Assembly (NCBI RefSeq): GCF_027319265.1
Contig: NZ_DAHVNP010000037.1
Span: forward strand, 24,341 to 88,340
DNA: 64,000 bases
Direction of reading: 5' to 3'
Source: Ferrimicrobium sp.
GTDB taxonomy: Bacteria > Actinomycetota > Acidimicrobiia > Acidimicrobiales > Acidimicrobiaceae
In this document: positions 17,817 through 26,594 of the stretch, in pieces
Layout: each line of letters begins with the position of its first letter
Position numbering within the stretch: position 1 is the first letter of the stretch
Position numbers and translations under genes: made by a program
Notes under the pieces: model-generated
What the model was told of the DNA's origin: nothing
The model's input: the letters and a program-made list of their open reading frames with translations, nothing else
The model's database searches: none

Positions 17817-20192
17817 TCATTGGGTCAACACGCTCGCTCGTGCACTGTGGTGTTGAGCAACTGACTTGTCCTGACGTCTCCACCCATCGATGACCACCTG
17901 CAGTTCATTCACGCTGGTCATCACCTTGGTCATTAGCTCGTCAGTTCCACGAAGCGCACGCAACTCATTGACACTGCGAGCCACCGCAGCAGCCAACTCC
18001 GGTCGGATACCGATCGTGGCACCAACCTCCGAAGGAAGAATTTCGCCAGCCACCAGAACCGCCTTAGTCAACGCAGCCGCGTCAACATCCGGCCAAGCTG
18101 CCACACTCAGGTCGTGGGCAAACCCGAAGAGACCATCGCCGTGGCTCTTCATGGCACATCGCGCAACCACCCTCAACCCCCTCTGCACAACCAAGGCTTC
18201 GAGACGATCCAGCGAATGCCCGGGATCAAATCCATAGGTCATGAGAACCGCCACCTGGGTTGCCGCACCAGCGGGCAGCTGACCAACTAGTCTCTCCGTC
18301 GCCGGGCTCGCATGCTGGCCGCCAACGACCAGACCATCCACCCAAGTAGCCAGCACCATAAGATCGAAATCTGCAACCATGTCCGAGGTAACCTGATCAA
18401 CTGGCACAGCGACAATCTCATTCGTCACCGAACTCAACAGATCAGCAAGCCGTAAAGCCAACGCTCGCGTCGTGCCTCCAGGCGAGTCAATGCTGATGAG
18501 CACTCTCGGTGGACGCAGACGCCCTACCACCGACGGGGCAAGCCTCGAGGAGCGATCCAACAGACTCCTACCCAACTTACGTCCTTGGGCCATCGCCTCA
18601 ACTACCGTTGAGGGTCCGATCAACGAATCCCCTACGACGTAGATGTGATCCTTCAAGGCGATCTGTGCCCGAGCCCGAGCATGTTCTCGCCCAACGGATA
18701 GATCGCCGACGGCCATCCGTCGAGAGACATCATTGGCGAGACCGTTGAAGATGCCACTAGCCACCCAATGGCGATCCTTGATGATTGGAACCTCTTTGCG
18801 TACTGGCAGCGACGGAAACGTGGCTAATAGATCAGGTTCAATGCGATAACCGAGGGCTGCGACCACCTCATCTACCTCCATGACCCGGAAGACCTTATCC
18901 GTCACCTTGGGCCGCTGTTGCCGGTCTTCCTGTACCGTGGCCACCAACGTCGCCGCGATACGACCATTCGCCAGCGGTCGAAGACTGGCTACCGTCACCG
19001 AGAACAGGACTTCAACACCCTCGTGCTCCGCCTCTCCAAGTTCATCCGGACGGACGAGCGAGAACCGACGATCCATCCAGTCAACGCAGGTAGCCGAGCC
19101 ACCAAGTCGACGGGTCATGCGAGCGACATCCATGGCGGTATTACCAGCACCTACGACGAGGACATTCTTTGGACCCGTCAATCCCACATGATCATCTGAG
19201 TGATCCACGATGGTATGGTAGGCACGATCAAGAAAATCGTTGGCCTCGGTCACGTGCACGTTCTCTTTACCTGCTGCGGTAATGGGCAACGGAGCGTTCG
19301 CACCTTGTGCGATGATCACCGCATCGAATGAGCGCGTCAGATCCTCAAGAACCTCTAACGATACCCGTGTGTTGGGGACGACCTCGACGCCAAGGTCTTC
19401 GAGTTGGGAAGCTACGCGTGACACCACCGCATTAGGCAGTGTGAACTCGGGAATTCCAGAGCGTAACAGACCACCGATCTCGGCACCAGCCTCAAAGATG
19501 GTGACTTGACCCCCGCCTCTTGCGACGACATCGGCGACACCTATTCCTGCAGGTCCTCCTCCAACAACTGCGACCGAGAGCCCCACCGGCTCCGCCTTCG
19601 TCGATACTGGCGCACTCCGATCCGCTAGATAGCGTTCGATCTCATGAATCGCAACCGGCATGTCACCCGCGAGTGCGAATGAACAAGCGCCCTCGCACTG
19701 GGTTCCAGTGTCGCAGACCCGCGAACAGATCTCCGGCATCGACGATGTCGCCGCGAGCACCGCCCGGGCACCATCGAAGTCGAGATTGCGGGCTGCTGCA
19801 ATAAACGCAGGAATGTCATTATGGGTTGGACAGCCGCGGACACAAGTCGCATCCGGGCAGTTCAAGCAACGGTTCGCCTCTGCGATTAGCTCATCATCAT
19901 TTAAGAAACCCACGCGAACTTCATGCAAATCCGCTCGAACATCTTCTGGCTCAAACAGGTGTGCCGGAACTCGTGCGTCCACCCGAACCGCTCCCTCGAC
20001 ATGAATCGCAGAGAAGGGGCAGGTCCGCTCGCATTGGCGACAGCCAACACATACCGACTCATCGACATCGACCGTGTAGGTGAACTCGTCAAGGCTGATC
20101 GCCTCGACTGGGCATCGCACGAGGCACTCCTGACATCCGGAACACCGATCCTTCAAAACCGTAACTTTTGGAAATTCACTTATTGTTGTCAT
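17817..20192 (-). CDS. ferredoxin - GltD-like FAD/NAD(P) oxidoreductase - flavodoxin-like fusion
   Basis: The 791-residue product (start ATG 20192, with AGGGGTG upstream) has four parts. Residues 1-60 form a two-[4Fe-4S] ferredoxin (C17, C20, C23, C27 and C48, C51, C54, C58). Next comes a GltD/NfnB-type Fe-S domain with CLNCPDATCVRGCP. Then an FAD- and NAD(P)H-binding pair of Rossmann folds (VVGGGPAGIG, VVGAGNTAMDVA) ends in VVGDSLIGPSTVVEAMAQG. A C-terminal flavodoxin-like part (about 580-720) has ISIDSPGGTTRALALRLADL. It probably shuttles electrons between NAD(P)H and a low-potential carrier. It begins 12 bp after the polyferredoxin gene, so the two likely form one electron-transfer unit. 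The physiological partner is unknown. Confidence 0.85.
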   Translation of the reverse strand: MTTISEFPKVTVLKDRCSGCQECLVRCPVEAISLDEFTYTVDVDESVCVGCRQCERTCPFSAIHVEGAVRVDARVPAHLFEPEDVRADLHEVRVGFLNDDELIAEANRCLNCPDATCVRGCPTHNDIPAFIAAARNLDFDGARAVLAATSSMPEICSRVCDTGTQCEGACSFALAGDMPVAIHEIERYLADRSAPVSTKAEPVGLSVAVVGGGPAGIGVADVVARGGGQVTIFEAGAEIGGLLRSGIPEFTLPNAVVSRVASQLEDLGVEVVPNTRVSLEVLEDLTRSFDAVIIAQGANAPLPITAAGKENVHVTEANDFLDRAYHTIVDHSDDHVGLTGPKNVLVVGAGNTAMDVARMTRRLGGSATCVDWMDRRFSLVRPDELGEAEHEGVEVLFSVTVASLRPLANGRIAATLVATVQEDRQQRPKVTDKVFRVMEVDEVVAALGYRIEPDLLATFPSLPVRKEVPIIKDRHWVASGIFNGLANDVSRRMAVGDLSVGREHARARAQIALKDHIYVVGDSLIGPSTVVEAMAQGRKLGRSLLDRSSRLAPSVVGRLRPPRVLISIDSPGGTTRALALRLADLLSSVTNEIVAVPVDQVTSDMVADFDLMVLATWVDGLVVGGQHASPATERLVGQLPAGAATQVAVLMTYGFDPGHSLDRLEALVVQRGLRVVARCAMKSHGDGLFGFAHDLSVAAWPDVDAAALTKAVLVAGEILPSEVGATIGIRPELAAAVARSVNELRALRGTDELMTKVMTSVNELQVVIDGWRRQDKSVAQHHSARASVLTQ

Positions 20193-20203
20193 GTCAATCA
20201 CCC

Positions 20204-21751
20204 CTAAGACGCCGCATGCATAATGATGTACAACCAACCGGCAACCCCTCCGAGGGCCACCATGAGCGTGACCGCTGCAACCTTAGCCCCTACCACATGT
20301 TGGGTCAGTGGAGCGAGATCGCGACGGAAGATCTTGAGCACCGCGTAGATACTTCCGATGATGCCAATCGCCATCACCACCAACTGCACATCGACGATCG
20401 TCGGGTTGGAGATCAGGTGATAGTTCACCAGCGACCACTTCGAGGTATTCACGCCGAAGATCTGCACAATGGCTGGTATCAGTCGTGGAACGTGCTTAAA
20501 GAACTTCGGTAGTTGTCGGGCGAAATAATCCATGCCAACGATCGGGATCAGCGCGTACGACAGCGGAAGGAAGACCTGGCGGAATGGATTCACCTTCTCC
20601 ATGAAGTTGCCTTCTGCATGAACCCCTCGAGCAGGATCAAGGAAGAGCATCTGGTAGCCCTTGAAGAGTGCCGCCGTGAGCAACGCACTTAGGACGATGA
20701 TCACCAAGTAGTCGATCGGATTTGGATAGTGATTCCACCCCGTCATCCGGTTGAGATAGTTGTCAAGATTGGCATAGACGTTGGTGGCGTTGATCTGCTG
20801 ATACAGGACCAAACCCCACAGCAACGCTACAGCCCATGCGATATCTGCACGGCGACGCTTGGGTGCGATAACCGAGGTGAGTGGACTCTGTAGATAGAAA
20901 CCAACGTTGTTCGAGGGGCAGGCCTTGTAGCACTCCGTGCAGAGACCACAGGCCGCATTTGACTCCGCCGAGCCCGGCCAGGTATACCAAGGACATCCAT
21001 AACCGGAGGTCCCACCACGCATGCAGTCCTTCGTGGTGCAGGCGAGGCAGACCGCCCGATCATTGGTTCGAAAACCAGCCACCGACCCCATCGAACCAAC
21101 CGACCCGATCAAGGCCGAAAGTGGGCAGAAGTAGCGGCAGAAGGTCCGGCGTTCGAAGACCAGATAGAAGGTCACCGCTGACACCACGATACCGAGCACC
21201 ATCCACGAGGTGTCGCGCGGTGTCCCTGGTCCAGCAATGTTGAAGTACTCCTCTAGAAAGGTGAGGAAGACAAAGGTTCCCACTGAGAGGGTAAAACCCC
21301 ACTGCGCCCAGCTCTCAGGAAGCTTGCGGCCAAGGCCGAGCGGCTTCTGTAGACGCTTGAAAAGCGTACGCCGTTGGATCCACTCGGCAAAACCACCAAA
21401 GGGACACATCGAACACCAGGCACGACCGATCACGGCCATCATCACAAAGACGAGACAAAACCACAGGTACCAGGTGATAGCCGTTGCGAAGTTAATCCCT
21501 GGATCGGCAACACCAAGGAACCCGAGGAAGATCACCAGCCAGAAGATGATCTGGTTCGGGATAATCATCAAAAACTGTGTGGCCCGCTTGGAGAGGATCC
21601 GAGCGATCACCGGGTGACTCGCCACATTGGCTTTCTTAGGGAGATCTGTCCCCTTAAAGCGATCTTCACTGGCCACCACCGGTATGTGAAGACGCTTCGA
21701 GATCACATCATCCGTTACTAACTTGACTTTTGTCGGTTCGACCTTCGTCAC
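20204..21751 (-). CDS. membrane polyferredoxin, NapH/NosR/CcoG-like 4Fe-4S protein
   Basis: A 515-residue membrane protein with several transmembrane helices and cysteine motifs of the 4Fe-4S binding domain family: AWCSMCPFGG, RRTFCRYFCPLSALIG, CLACTTKDC, CGLCTECYKACP. Such proteins (NapH, NosR, CcoG) move electrons from the quinone pool or a cytosolic carrier across the membrane to periplasmic or cytosolic acceptors. I start at GTG 21751 because GAGGAGGG lies just upstream; the longer frame begins inside that Shine-Dalgarno. It is co-directional with the ferredoxin-GltD fusion and divergent from the Rrf2 regulator. Confidence 0.85.
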   Translation of the reverse strand: MTKVEPTKVKLVTDDVISKRLHIPVVASEDRFKGTDLPKKANVASHPVIARILSKRATQFLMIIPNQIIFWLVIFLGFLGVADPGINFATAITWYLWFCLVFVMMAVIGRAWCSMCPFGGFAEWIQRRTLFKRLQKPLGLGRKLPESWAQWGFTLSVGTFVFLTFLEEYFNIAGPGTPRDTSWMVLGIVVSAVTFYLVFERRTFCRYFCPLSALIGSVGSMGSVAGFRTNDRAVCLACTTKDCMRGGTSGYGCPWYTWPGSAESNAACGLCTECYKACPSNNVGFYLQSPLTSVIAPKRRRADIAWAVALLWGLVLYQQINATNVYANLDNYLNRMTGWNHYPNPIDYLVIIVLSALLTAALFKGYQMLFLDPARGVHAEGNFMEKVNPFRQVFLPLSYALIPIVGMDYFARQLPKFFKHVPRLIPAIVQIFGVNTSKWSLVNYHLISNPTIVDVQLVVMAIGIIGSIYAVLKIFRRDLAPLTQHVVGAKVAAVTLMVALGGVAGWLYIIMHAAS

Positions 21752-21795
21752 CGTTTCCCTCCTCAGCACACCTATATATCCTCGTCCGAACTATT

Positions 21796-21820
21796 CATTA
21801 GCTATGGACTAATGGTTAGT
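21796..21820. promoter_or_regulatory. overlapping palindromes, candidate Rrf2 operator
   Basis: CATTAG-N7-CTAATG (21796-21814) overlaps ACTAA-TGG-TTAGT (21808-21820) in the 116-bp region between the polyferredoxin gene and the Rrf2 gene. The first dyad would cover the -35 region of the minus-strand operon if TATATA (about 21774-21779) is its -10. It is a natural target for the adjacent regulator; binding is not shown. Confidence 0.6.
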
Positions 21821-21855
21821 GTAGTTCAGTGATTTTGCTTTGTCAAGTCCGAGGG

Positions 21856-21861
21856 TAACCT
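21856..21861 (+). promoter_or_regulatory. -10 box of the Rrf2 gene, leaderless start
   Basis: TAACCT followed by six bases and ATG 21868. A GAGGG just upstream could also act as a Shine-Dalgarno if transcription starts further away, so both readings are possible. Confidence 0.4.
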
Positions 21862-21867
21862 TTAGCT

Positions 21868-22713
21868 ATGAACTTATCGATGTCACGCCGCAGCGACTAT
21901 TGCGTACGAGCAGCGCTCTATCTCGCAAGGACTGCGGAGCGCACCGAGGCGACAAAGGTCAAAGAGATCGTGGCAGAGATGGGGATACCCGCCAGCTTTG
22001 CCTCTCAGATCCTCGCCGACTTGGTGCGCACCGACGTCGCAACGTCCAAACCTGGACGCGACGGCGGTTATCGGCTAAAACGGGATCCCGAATCGATCAC
22101 CCTCCTCGAGCTCGTCGAGGCTGGTGAAGGTCCGCTTCGCGCCGATCACTGCGCGCTTGGCAATGGACCCTGTCGATGGGACACCGTCTGTCCACTGCAC
22201 ACCAGCTGGCAGTCGACCGTCGCCGCCGTACGCGAACAGCTCACCACGATCACCCTCGCCGCCATTGTTGAGGAGGATATCCGTCTTGAAGGCAAGCACG
22301 AGGAACCCGTCGATGGTCACCGTTTCTTCCATAGCATCGAAGCGGAGGACTCTAGCTTTGTCGAACTACCACTTCCTAGGGTCGAAGAGTCGCTTGGACA
22401 CCTTCGCGACCAGCAACTCCTCGAGGAACTACGCGACCCGCTCCACAGTATTGAAACCATCGGCACTACGAACCTCGCAATGGCCTATCTCCTCGAAGGA
22501 GGAAGGCGGCTTATCCTTGAGCTGATCAGCTCTGGTGAAGAGACCATACGCCTTGAGCTCAACCTCGAGCCCATCGCGATCGACCCCCAGCGAGTGGAAC
22601 TCAAAGGGCACGCCATGATCCGTACCAATAGATCGATCGATCCTGCTCCACTGGTCCGCCTCATCCTCAACAGAACCGCTCGGCTCCTTGAGACCGTAGC
22701 GGCCCAGCACTGA
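21868..22713 (+). CDS. Rrf2-family regulator with a long C-terminal extension
   Basis: Residues 1-115 form an Rrf2 winged helix (SRRSDYCVRAALYLARTAER, FASQILADLVRTDVATSKPGRDGGYRL), with cysteines C95, C102 and C108 spaced like the Fe-S ligands of NsrR/IscR-type sensors. Rrf2 proteins are usually about 150 residues; here about 130 more follow, of mixed alpha/beta character, with no domain I know. It diverges from the redox operon and probably controls it in response to Fe-S status, nitric oxide or redox state. Cluster binding is inferred from the cysteines. Confidence 0.85.
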   Translation: MNLSMSRRSDYCVRAALYLARTAERTEATKVKEIVAEMGIPASFASQILADLVRTDVATSKPGRDGGYRLKRDPESITLLELVEAGEGPLRADHCALGNGPCRWDTVCPLHTSWQSTVAAVREQLTTITLAAIVEEDIRLEGKHEEPVDGHRFFHSIEAEDSSFVELPLPRVEESLGHLRDQQLLEELRDPLHSIETIGTTNLAMAYLLEGGRRLILELISSGEETIRLELNLEPIAIDPQRVELKGHAMIRTNRSIDPAPLVRLILNRTARLLETVAAQH

Positions 22714-22758
22714 CGCTCCGGGGAACGATTCACCGAGTCCTCGCGTTAGCACTCACAT

Positions 22759-24114
22759 ATGACCTGTGCTCTTTGGCTGCGTGGCGATCTCCGACTCTCT
22801 GATCACGCTGGTTTTGCGTTGATGTCGGAGCAGACCAAGCCCTGGGTCGCGTTCTTCAACCTGGACCCGTCGCTTGCTGACGCGCTGACACCCCATAAGC
22901 GTGCGTACCTCATGTCGGCACTGGCAGACCTCGACGAACGCCTCAGCGCAGGACTAAGTCTGCTCTCCGTTGACCCCGTAACGACACTGCCGGGGCTCCT
23001 TGCAACGCACGGCATCGACACCGTCTACACCCATGGTTCAGTCGGTCCTGGCATGCGACGCCGGCTCAACCGTGCCGCAAAGGCCTTTCGCAACCAAGGC
23101 ATCACCTTGGAGGCTCTCGATACCGCCTACGCCGTGCCCCCTGGCACCCTACGAGTGCAGGGCCCATCAGCCGCCAACACGTCAACGGTGCAGGGTTATC
23201 GTGTCTATACCCCCTTCTATCGAGCCTGGCGTCCGTTGGCGCTTGAAACCGAACCCATCGAAACTCCCTCTATCCTCGCCCCCGAGCGGCTCGCTCGCGA
23301 CTTTACACTCGGCACACCCGACGAGGCTGGGGGTGAACGTGTCGCTCATGCAGATCTCGAGCGTTTTCTCCGTGAACGACGCGCCCGCTATCGATCTGAT
23401 CGAGACTTTCCCGATCGGGCGGCCACCTCGGCCTTAAGCACGCACCTCCACTTTGGCACCCTGCATCCACGTACTGTTATCGCCTCCCTGGGGCCAGATG
23501 ATGAGAAGTTCCTCGCCGAACTCGCCTGGAGGGAGTTCTACGCCGATGTGCTCCACCACCACCCAACCGCCACGACGACAGAACTCGACCCTCGTTTCCG
23601 ATCGATGCAATGGAGACAGGATGGCGACGAACCTGAGCTCCTGGCGGCCTGGAAACAGGGGCGAACCGGCTATCCACTGGTCGATGCGGGAATGCGGGAG
23701 CTACGCGCAACCCATCTGATGCATAACCGTGTCCGCATGGTCACCGCATCCTTCTTGATCAAGGACCTGCACTTTGACTGGCGTATCGGTGCCCAGTACT
23801 TTGAGGAACAACTCCTCGACGGCGATCTCGCCTCTAACCGGATGAACTGGCAATGGGTCGCCGGCACGGGGACTGATGCTGCCCCGTATTTTCGTGTCTT
23901 CAATCCGATACTGCAATCGAAAAAGTTTGACCCCGATGGTAACTACATCAGACGATGGGTGCCAGAGCTGGCTGGACTCAGTGCAGACGCGATCCACGCT
24001 CCGTTCGAGCATCTCGATCCGACAAGTATCGGCTACGTCACCCCAATCGTTGACCATCGCATCGAGCGCCAAATCACCTTGGCGCGCTATGAGGCAGCGA
24101 AACGATCGGACTGA
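22759..24114 (+). CDS. phrB: deoxyribodipyrimidine photolyase (CPD class I type)
   Basis: A 451-residue FAD enzyme that repairs UV-made cyclobutane pyrimidine dimers with blue light. The N-terminal antenna-binding domain starts CALWLRGDLRLSDH. The C-terminal FAD domain carries RTGYPLVDAGMREL, HNRVRMVTASFLIKDL, LLDGDLASNRMNWQWVAGTG and YIRRWVPEL, all photolyase signatures. The length is normal. It follows the Rrf2 gene by 45 bp and may be read from the same promoter. Cryptochrome function cannot be excluded from sequence alone, but photolyase motifs dominate. Confidence 0.95.
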   Translation: MTCALWLRGDLRLSDHAGFALMSEQTKPWVAFFNLDPSLADALTPHKRAYLMSALADLDERLSAGLSLLSVDPVTTLPGLLATHGIDTVYTHGSVGPGMRRRLNRAAKAFRNQGITLEALDTAYAVPPGTLRVQGPSAANTSTVQGYRVYTPFYRAWRPLALETEPIETPSILAPERLARDFTLGTPDEAGGERVAHADLERFLRERRARYRSDRDFPDRAATSALSTHLHFGTLHPRTVIASLGPDDEKFLAELAWREFYADVLHHHPTATTTELDPRFRSMQWRQDGDEPELLAAWKQGRTGYPLVDAGMRELRATHLMHNRVRMVTASFLIKDLHFDWRIGAQYFEEQLLDGDLASNRMNWQWVAGTGTDAAPYFRVFNPILQSKKFDPDGNYIRRWVPELAGLSADAIHAPFEHLDPTSIGYVTPIVDHRIERQITLARYEAAKRSD

Positions 24115-24164
24115 CCCAACTCGCCACGACGAATGCATCCAGGCAAGAACCTGAATGCCACACC

Positions 24165-24188
24165 ACTAATTTAGTAAGCATATATACT
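24165..24188 (+). promoter_or_regulatory. operator-like palindrome and -10 box of the SRPBCC-EVE-MarR operon
   Basis: ACTAA-T-TTAGT (24165-24175) is a perfect dyad, followed by TATACT (24183-24188), six bases and ATG 24195. The -10 spacing implies a leaderless mRNA, and the dyad would sit at the promoter, a natural place for autoregulation by the MarR protein encoded third in the operon. The half-site ACTAA resembles the one in the Rrf2 region. Confidence 0.5.
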
Positions 24189-24194
24189 ATCTGC

Positions 24195-24620
24195 ATGATT
24201 GAGATCACTCGCGCAAGCGCCAACTCGAAGGCACAACCCTCAGCCATCTTCGCCCGTTGGGCAGACCATGCAACCTGGTCAGAATGGGACACCGATACCG
24301 AGTGGGTGCGTCTCATGGGTCCAGTGGCGACGGGGACCCGTGGGGTGATGAAGTCAAAAGGGGCACCCAAGATCAAGTTCTTCATCAGCGCCTGTGTTCC
24401 TGATCGTGAATATGCTGACACGACGAAGCTCTTTGGTGCAACGCTTGTCTTCGCCCACTGGGTTCAACCCAATGCGGACGGTGGTGGCTCTCGACTCGAC
24501 GTCGCTGTCAACATCGAGGGACCATTCGCCTTTGTGTGGGCAAGGATCTTGGGTCGAGGATTCAAGAGGTCGGTAGGGGCAAGCCTTGACCGGCTCGTAG
24601 CGCTCGTCGAGGCGCCATGA
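24195..24620 (+). CDS. SRPBCC-family protein (START-like fold)
   Basis: A 141-residue protein with the pattern of polyketide cyclase/SRPBCC proteins: an early strand and helix (PSAIFARWADHATWSEWDTD), a central sheet with GTRGVMKSKG, and a final amphipathic helix (ASLDRLVALVEA). These fold into a hydrophobic pocket that binds small lipophilic ligands; in MarR- or ArsR-linked operons they often act in stress responses. It is translationally coupled to the EVE gene (ATGA). The ligand is unknown. Confidence 0.8.
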   Translation: MIEITRASANSKAQPSAIFARWADHATWSEWDTDTEWVRLMGPVATGTRGVMKSKGAPKIKFFISACVPDREYADTTKLFGATLVFAHWVQPNADGGGSRLDVAVNIEGPFAFVWARILGRGFKRSVGASLDRLVALVEAP

Positions 24621-25027
24621 ACGCCTGGCTCGGAGTCGTCTCCGCCGAGCATGTGCGCCGGGGCGTAGGCGCTGGCATCGCTCAGATCGGACATGGCAAG
24701 CGTGCGGGGCTCGCGAGGATGGCTGAAGGTGACATTCTGGTGTACTATTCGCCAACCGAGCGTCTGGGCGATCAGGTAAAGCTGCAGCACTTCACCGCTC
24801 TCGGTACGGTCAGTGACAGCGAGATCTGGCAAGCCGATGAGGGCGACTTCAAACCCTATCGTCGCCGCATACGGTACGAGTCCATACGTCCACTCCCCCT
24901 CCGAGAGGTCAGCTCGCTACTCGATCTAACCGCGGATGCCCATTGGGGCTACCAGCTCCGCCGTGGTCTCATCCCACTCACACCGCACGACCGCGAGCTC
25001 CTCTGGCAACGGATGGTGCTCAGTTGA
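24617..25027 (+). CDS. EVE-domain protein (UPF0310 type)
   Basis: The 136-residue protein begins NAWLGVVSAEHVRRGV and contains HGKRAGLARMAEGDILVYYS and LKLQHF-like segments followed by PYRRRIRY, the layout of EVE (PUA-like) domains. EVE domains recognise modified bases in DNA or RNA and occur in modification-dependent restriction and RNA metabolism. The ATG overlaps the SRPBCC stop by 4 bp, and the MarR regulator follows 12 bp later, giving a compact three-gene operon. Confidence 0.85.
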   Translation: MNAWLGVVSAEHVRRGVGAGIAQIGHGKRAGLARMAEGDILVYYSPTERLGDQVKLQHFTALGTVSDSEIWQADEGDFKPYRRRIRYESIRPLPLREVSSLLDLTADAHWGYQLRRGLIPLTPHDRELLWQRMVLS

Positions 25028-25039
25028 CGGGAACGAATC

Positions 25040-25546
25040 ATGGGCGATAACACCCTGCAAAAGCGAAGGCTAGCGAGCAACTTCTCAACTGATCAAGAGA
25101 GTCCAGGCCTTGGACTCTGGCGAGTCAGCAACCGTTGGCAAGCCCACCAGCGACGCGCTCTTGTGCCCTTTGGTCTGACCCATGTCCAATTCGTCCTCCT
25201 CGCATCCCTCGTATGGCTGGAGGGAACTGAGCCCGTTACTCAAAACGAACTTGCCCGATTTGCTCACGTCGATCCGATGATGACCTCTCAGGTCCTTCGC
25301 GCGTTAGAGGATAAGGGGATGTTGCGCCGCGAGCATCATCCAAGTGATGCAAGGGCCAGAGCGCTGGTCGCCACACCGGAGGGAGTCGCAGTAGCGAACC
25401 GTGCCAATCGTGCGGTCGAGGAGGCCGATGCCGCCTTCTTCGCACCGCTCACCATCGACGAACGCGCCTTATTCTCGCAGCTGCTCGCACGCCTCAGTGA
25501 AGAGGTACCGCCACGCGAACCCGAGACAGGAACCCAACGCCACTGA
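25040..25546 (+). CDS. MarR-family transcriptional regulator
   Basis: A 168-residue winged-helix protein: LTHVQFVLLASLVWL, VTQNELARFAHVDPMMTSQVLRALEDKGML (recognition helix region) and the wing RREHHPSDARARALVATPEG are classic MarR features. It would bind as a dimer to an inverted repeat and respond to small aromatic or oxidative signals. It is last in the operon with SRPBCC and EVE genes, and an ACTAATTTAGT dyad at the operon promoter is the likely autoregulatory site. Confidence 0.92.
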   Translation: MGDNTLQKRRLASNFSTDQESPGLGLWRVSNRWQAHQRRALVPFGLTHVQFVLLASLVWLEGTEPVTQNELARFAHVDPMMTSQVLRALEDKGMLRREHHPSDARARALVATPEGVAVANRANRAVEEADAAFFAPLTIDERALFSQLLARLSEEVPPREPETGTQRH

Positions 25547-25574
25547 CAGTCGTCCGCACCCTCCTCCTCAAGGA

Positions 25575-25597
25575 GCGTTGGGTGATCACCCAAACGC
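25575..25597. terminator. near-perfect palindrome between convergent genes
   Basis: The core TTGGGTGATCACCCAA (25578-25593) is a perfect 16-bp palindrome, and GCG/CGC extend it with a one-base bulge. It lies between marR and the convergent holA, so a bidirectional terminator is the simplest reading. The dyad has no loop in DNA and could also be a protein site. Confidence 0.6.
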
Positions 25598-25619
25598 CAA
25601 ACCATCGCAGAGGTGTCAC

Positions 25620-26594
25620 TCACGCCCCGACAAAGAGACGGGCGATGCGTGCAACGAGCAGTTCAAGAACGGTATCGGGATCGAGCATGGATGCACCGCG
25701 CAGATCCCGTGCCGCATCGGCGAGCCAACCAACGATCAATCCGACTGATCGGTAGTTGAGACGTCGTGCAGCGGCCAGCATGTTGCGCAGGGCAAAGTCG
25801 GGCGGCTTGCGTGCACCTACCGAGTCAAGGGCCGCCTTGGCCTGCTCAATACTGCGGACCCCCGGCGACACCAACACCGCGATGTCGAGATAGCGACGCT
25901 GTAGCACCGTGATGAGAAGCTGTGGGGCTTTCTCTGCGGCGAGGAGCCGCTCCAGCGTACCCATCGCCTTGGCGACATCACCACGTTCGATCGCGTCCGT
26001 CAAGTTCCAGAGTGGGACCTCTCGTGCCTGACCGAGATAGGGGCGAACGTCCTCAACATCAAAGCTCACGTTGCCACGCTGAAGCCCTGCCAGCACCTGG
26101 GCCAGCGGATTGACCTGGGAAAGGTCAACACCCGCGTGTTCGGTGACGAGCGCAAGTGCCTGGTTCGTTAAACGAACGCCAGCAGCCTGGAAAACGGAAC
26201 CGATGAAGCTGCGTCGTTCGGCCTCCTTCGTGACGGAGAGCTCCACCTTCTCGATCACTGGATCCTGCAGGCTGCTCAGAGCCTTCGGCAAGCGCTTGTC
26301 GGTGCTATAGAGCGTGACGATGTGCTCCTTGGCCATCGAGGCAAAGCCTTCCGCAAGGAAGGGCGCGTCCTCAGCCTTGACGACCTCGAAGGAGCGAACG
26401 AGGATCCGAAACCGGTTGACGAACATCGGCACCTGCGAGAGCATACCGACAAGATCAGCGATCTCATCTTCGCGCAAATCAAAGACCCGCAGTTCCTCAC
26501 TGGCGGGATCAAAAGAGTTCATCTCCTGGACGATACGCTCCTCGAGAACGATCGGGTCGGCCGCGACCACCAGAGCTATCGTGCGCGCCGCCAT
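25620..26594 (-). CDS. holA: DNA polymerase III subunit delta (HolA)
   Basis: A 324-residue clamp-loader subunit that opens the sliding clamp. The AAA+-like but nucleotide-free fold is recognised from VVAADPIVLEERIVQ at the start, FVNRFRILVRSFE, the TLYSTDKRLPKALSSL region, and the C-terminal collar domain (LLITVLQRRYLDIAVL, FALRNMLAAARRLNYRSVGLI). Length and order fit HolA of actinobacteria. It overlaps no gene but abuts the FolP2-like gene (its ATG lies one base from that stop), suggesting cotranscription with folP2 and the thioredoxin gene. Confidence 0.88.
   Translation of the reverse strand: MAARTIALVVAADPIVLEERIVQEMNSFDPASEELRVFDLREDEIADLVGMLSQVPMFVNRFRILVRSFEVVKAEDAPFLAEGFASMAKEHIVTLYSTDKRLPKALSSLQDPVIEKVELSVTKEAERRSFIGSVFQAAGVRLTNQALALVTEHAGVDLSQVNPLAQVLAGLQRGNVSFDVEDVRPYLGQAREVPLWNLTDAIERGDVAKAMGTLERLLAAEKAPQLLITVLQRRYLDIAVLVSPGVRSIEQAKAALDSVGARKPPDFALRNMLAAARRLNYRSVGLIVGWLADAARDLRGASMLDPDTVLELLVARIARLFVGA

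Noticed and set aside
17680..17883. 67-codon minus-strand ORF with repeated DLIPTAHNPRV
   Set aside because: It is created by the 34-bp DNA repeats and overlaps the end of the oxidoreductase gene; no ribosome site supports translation.
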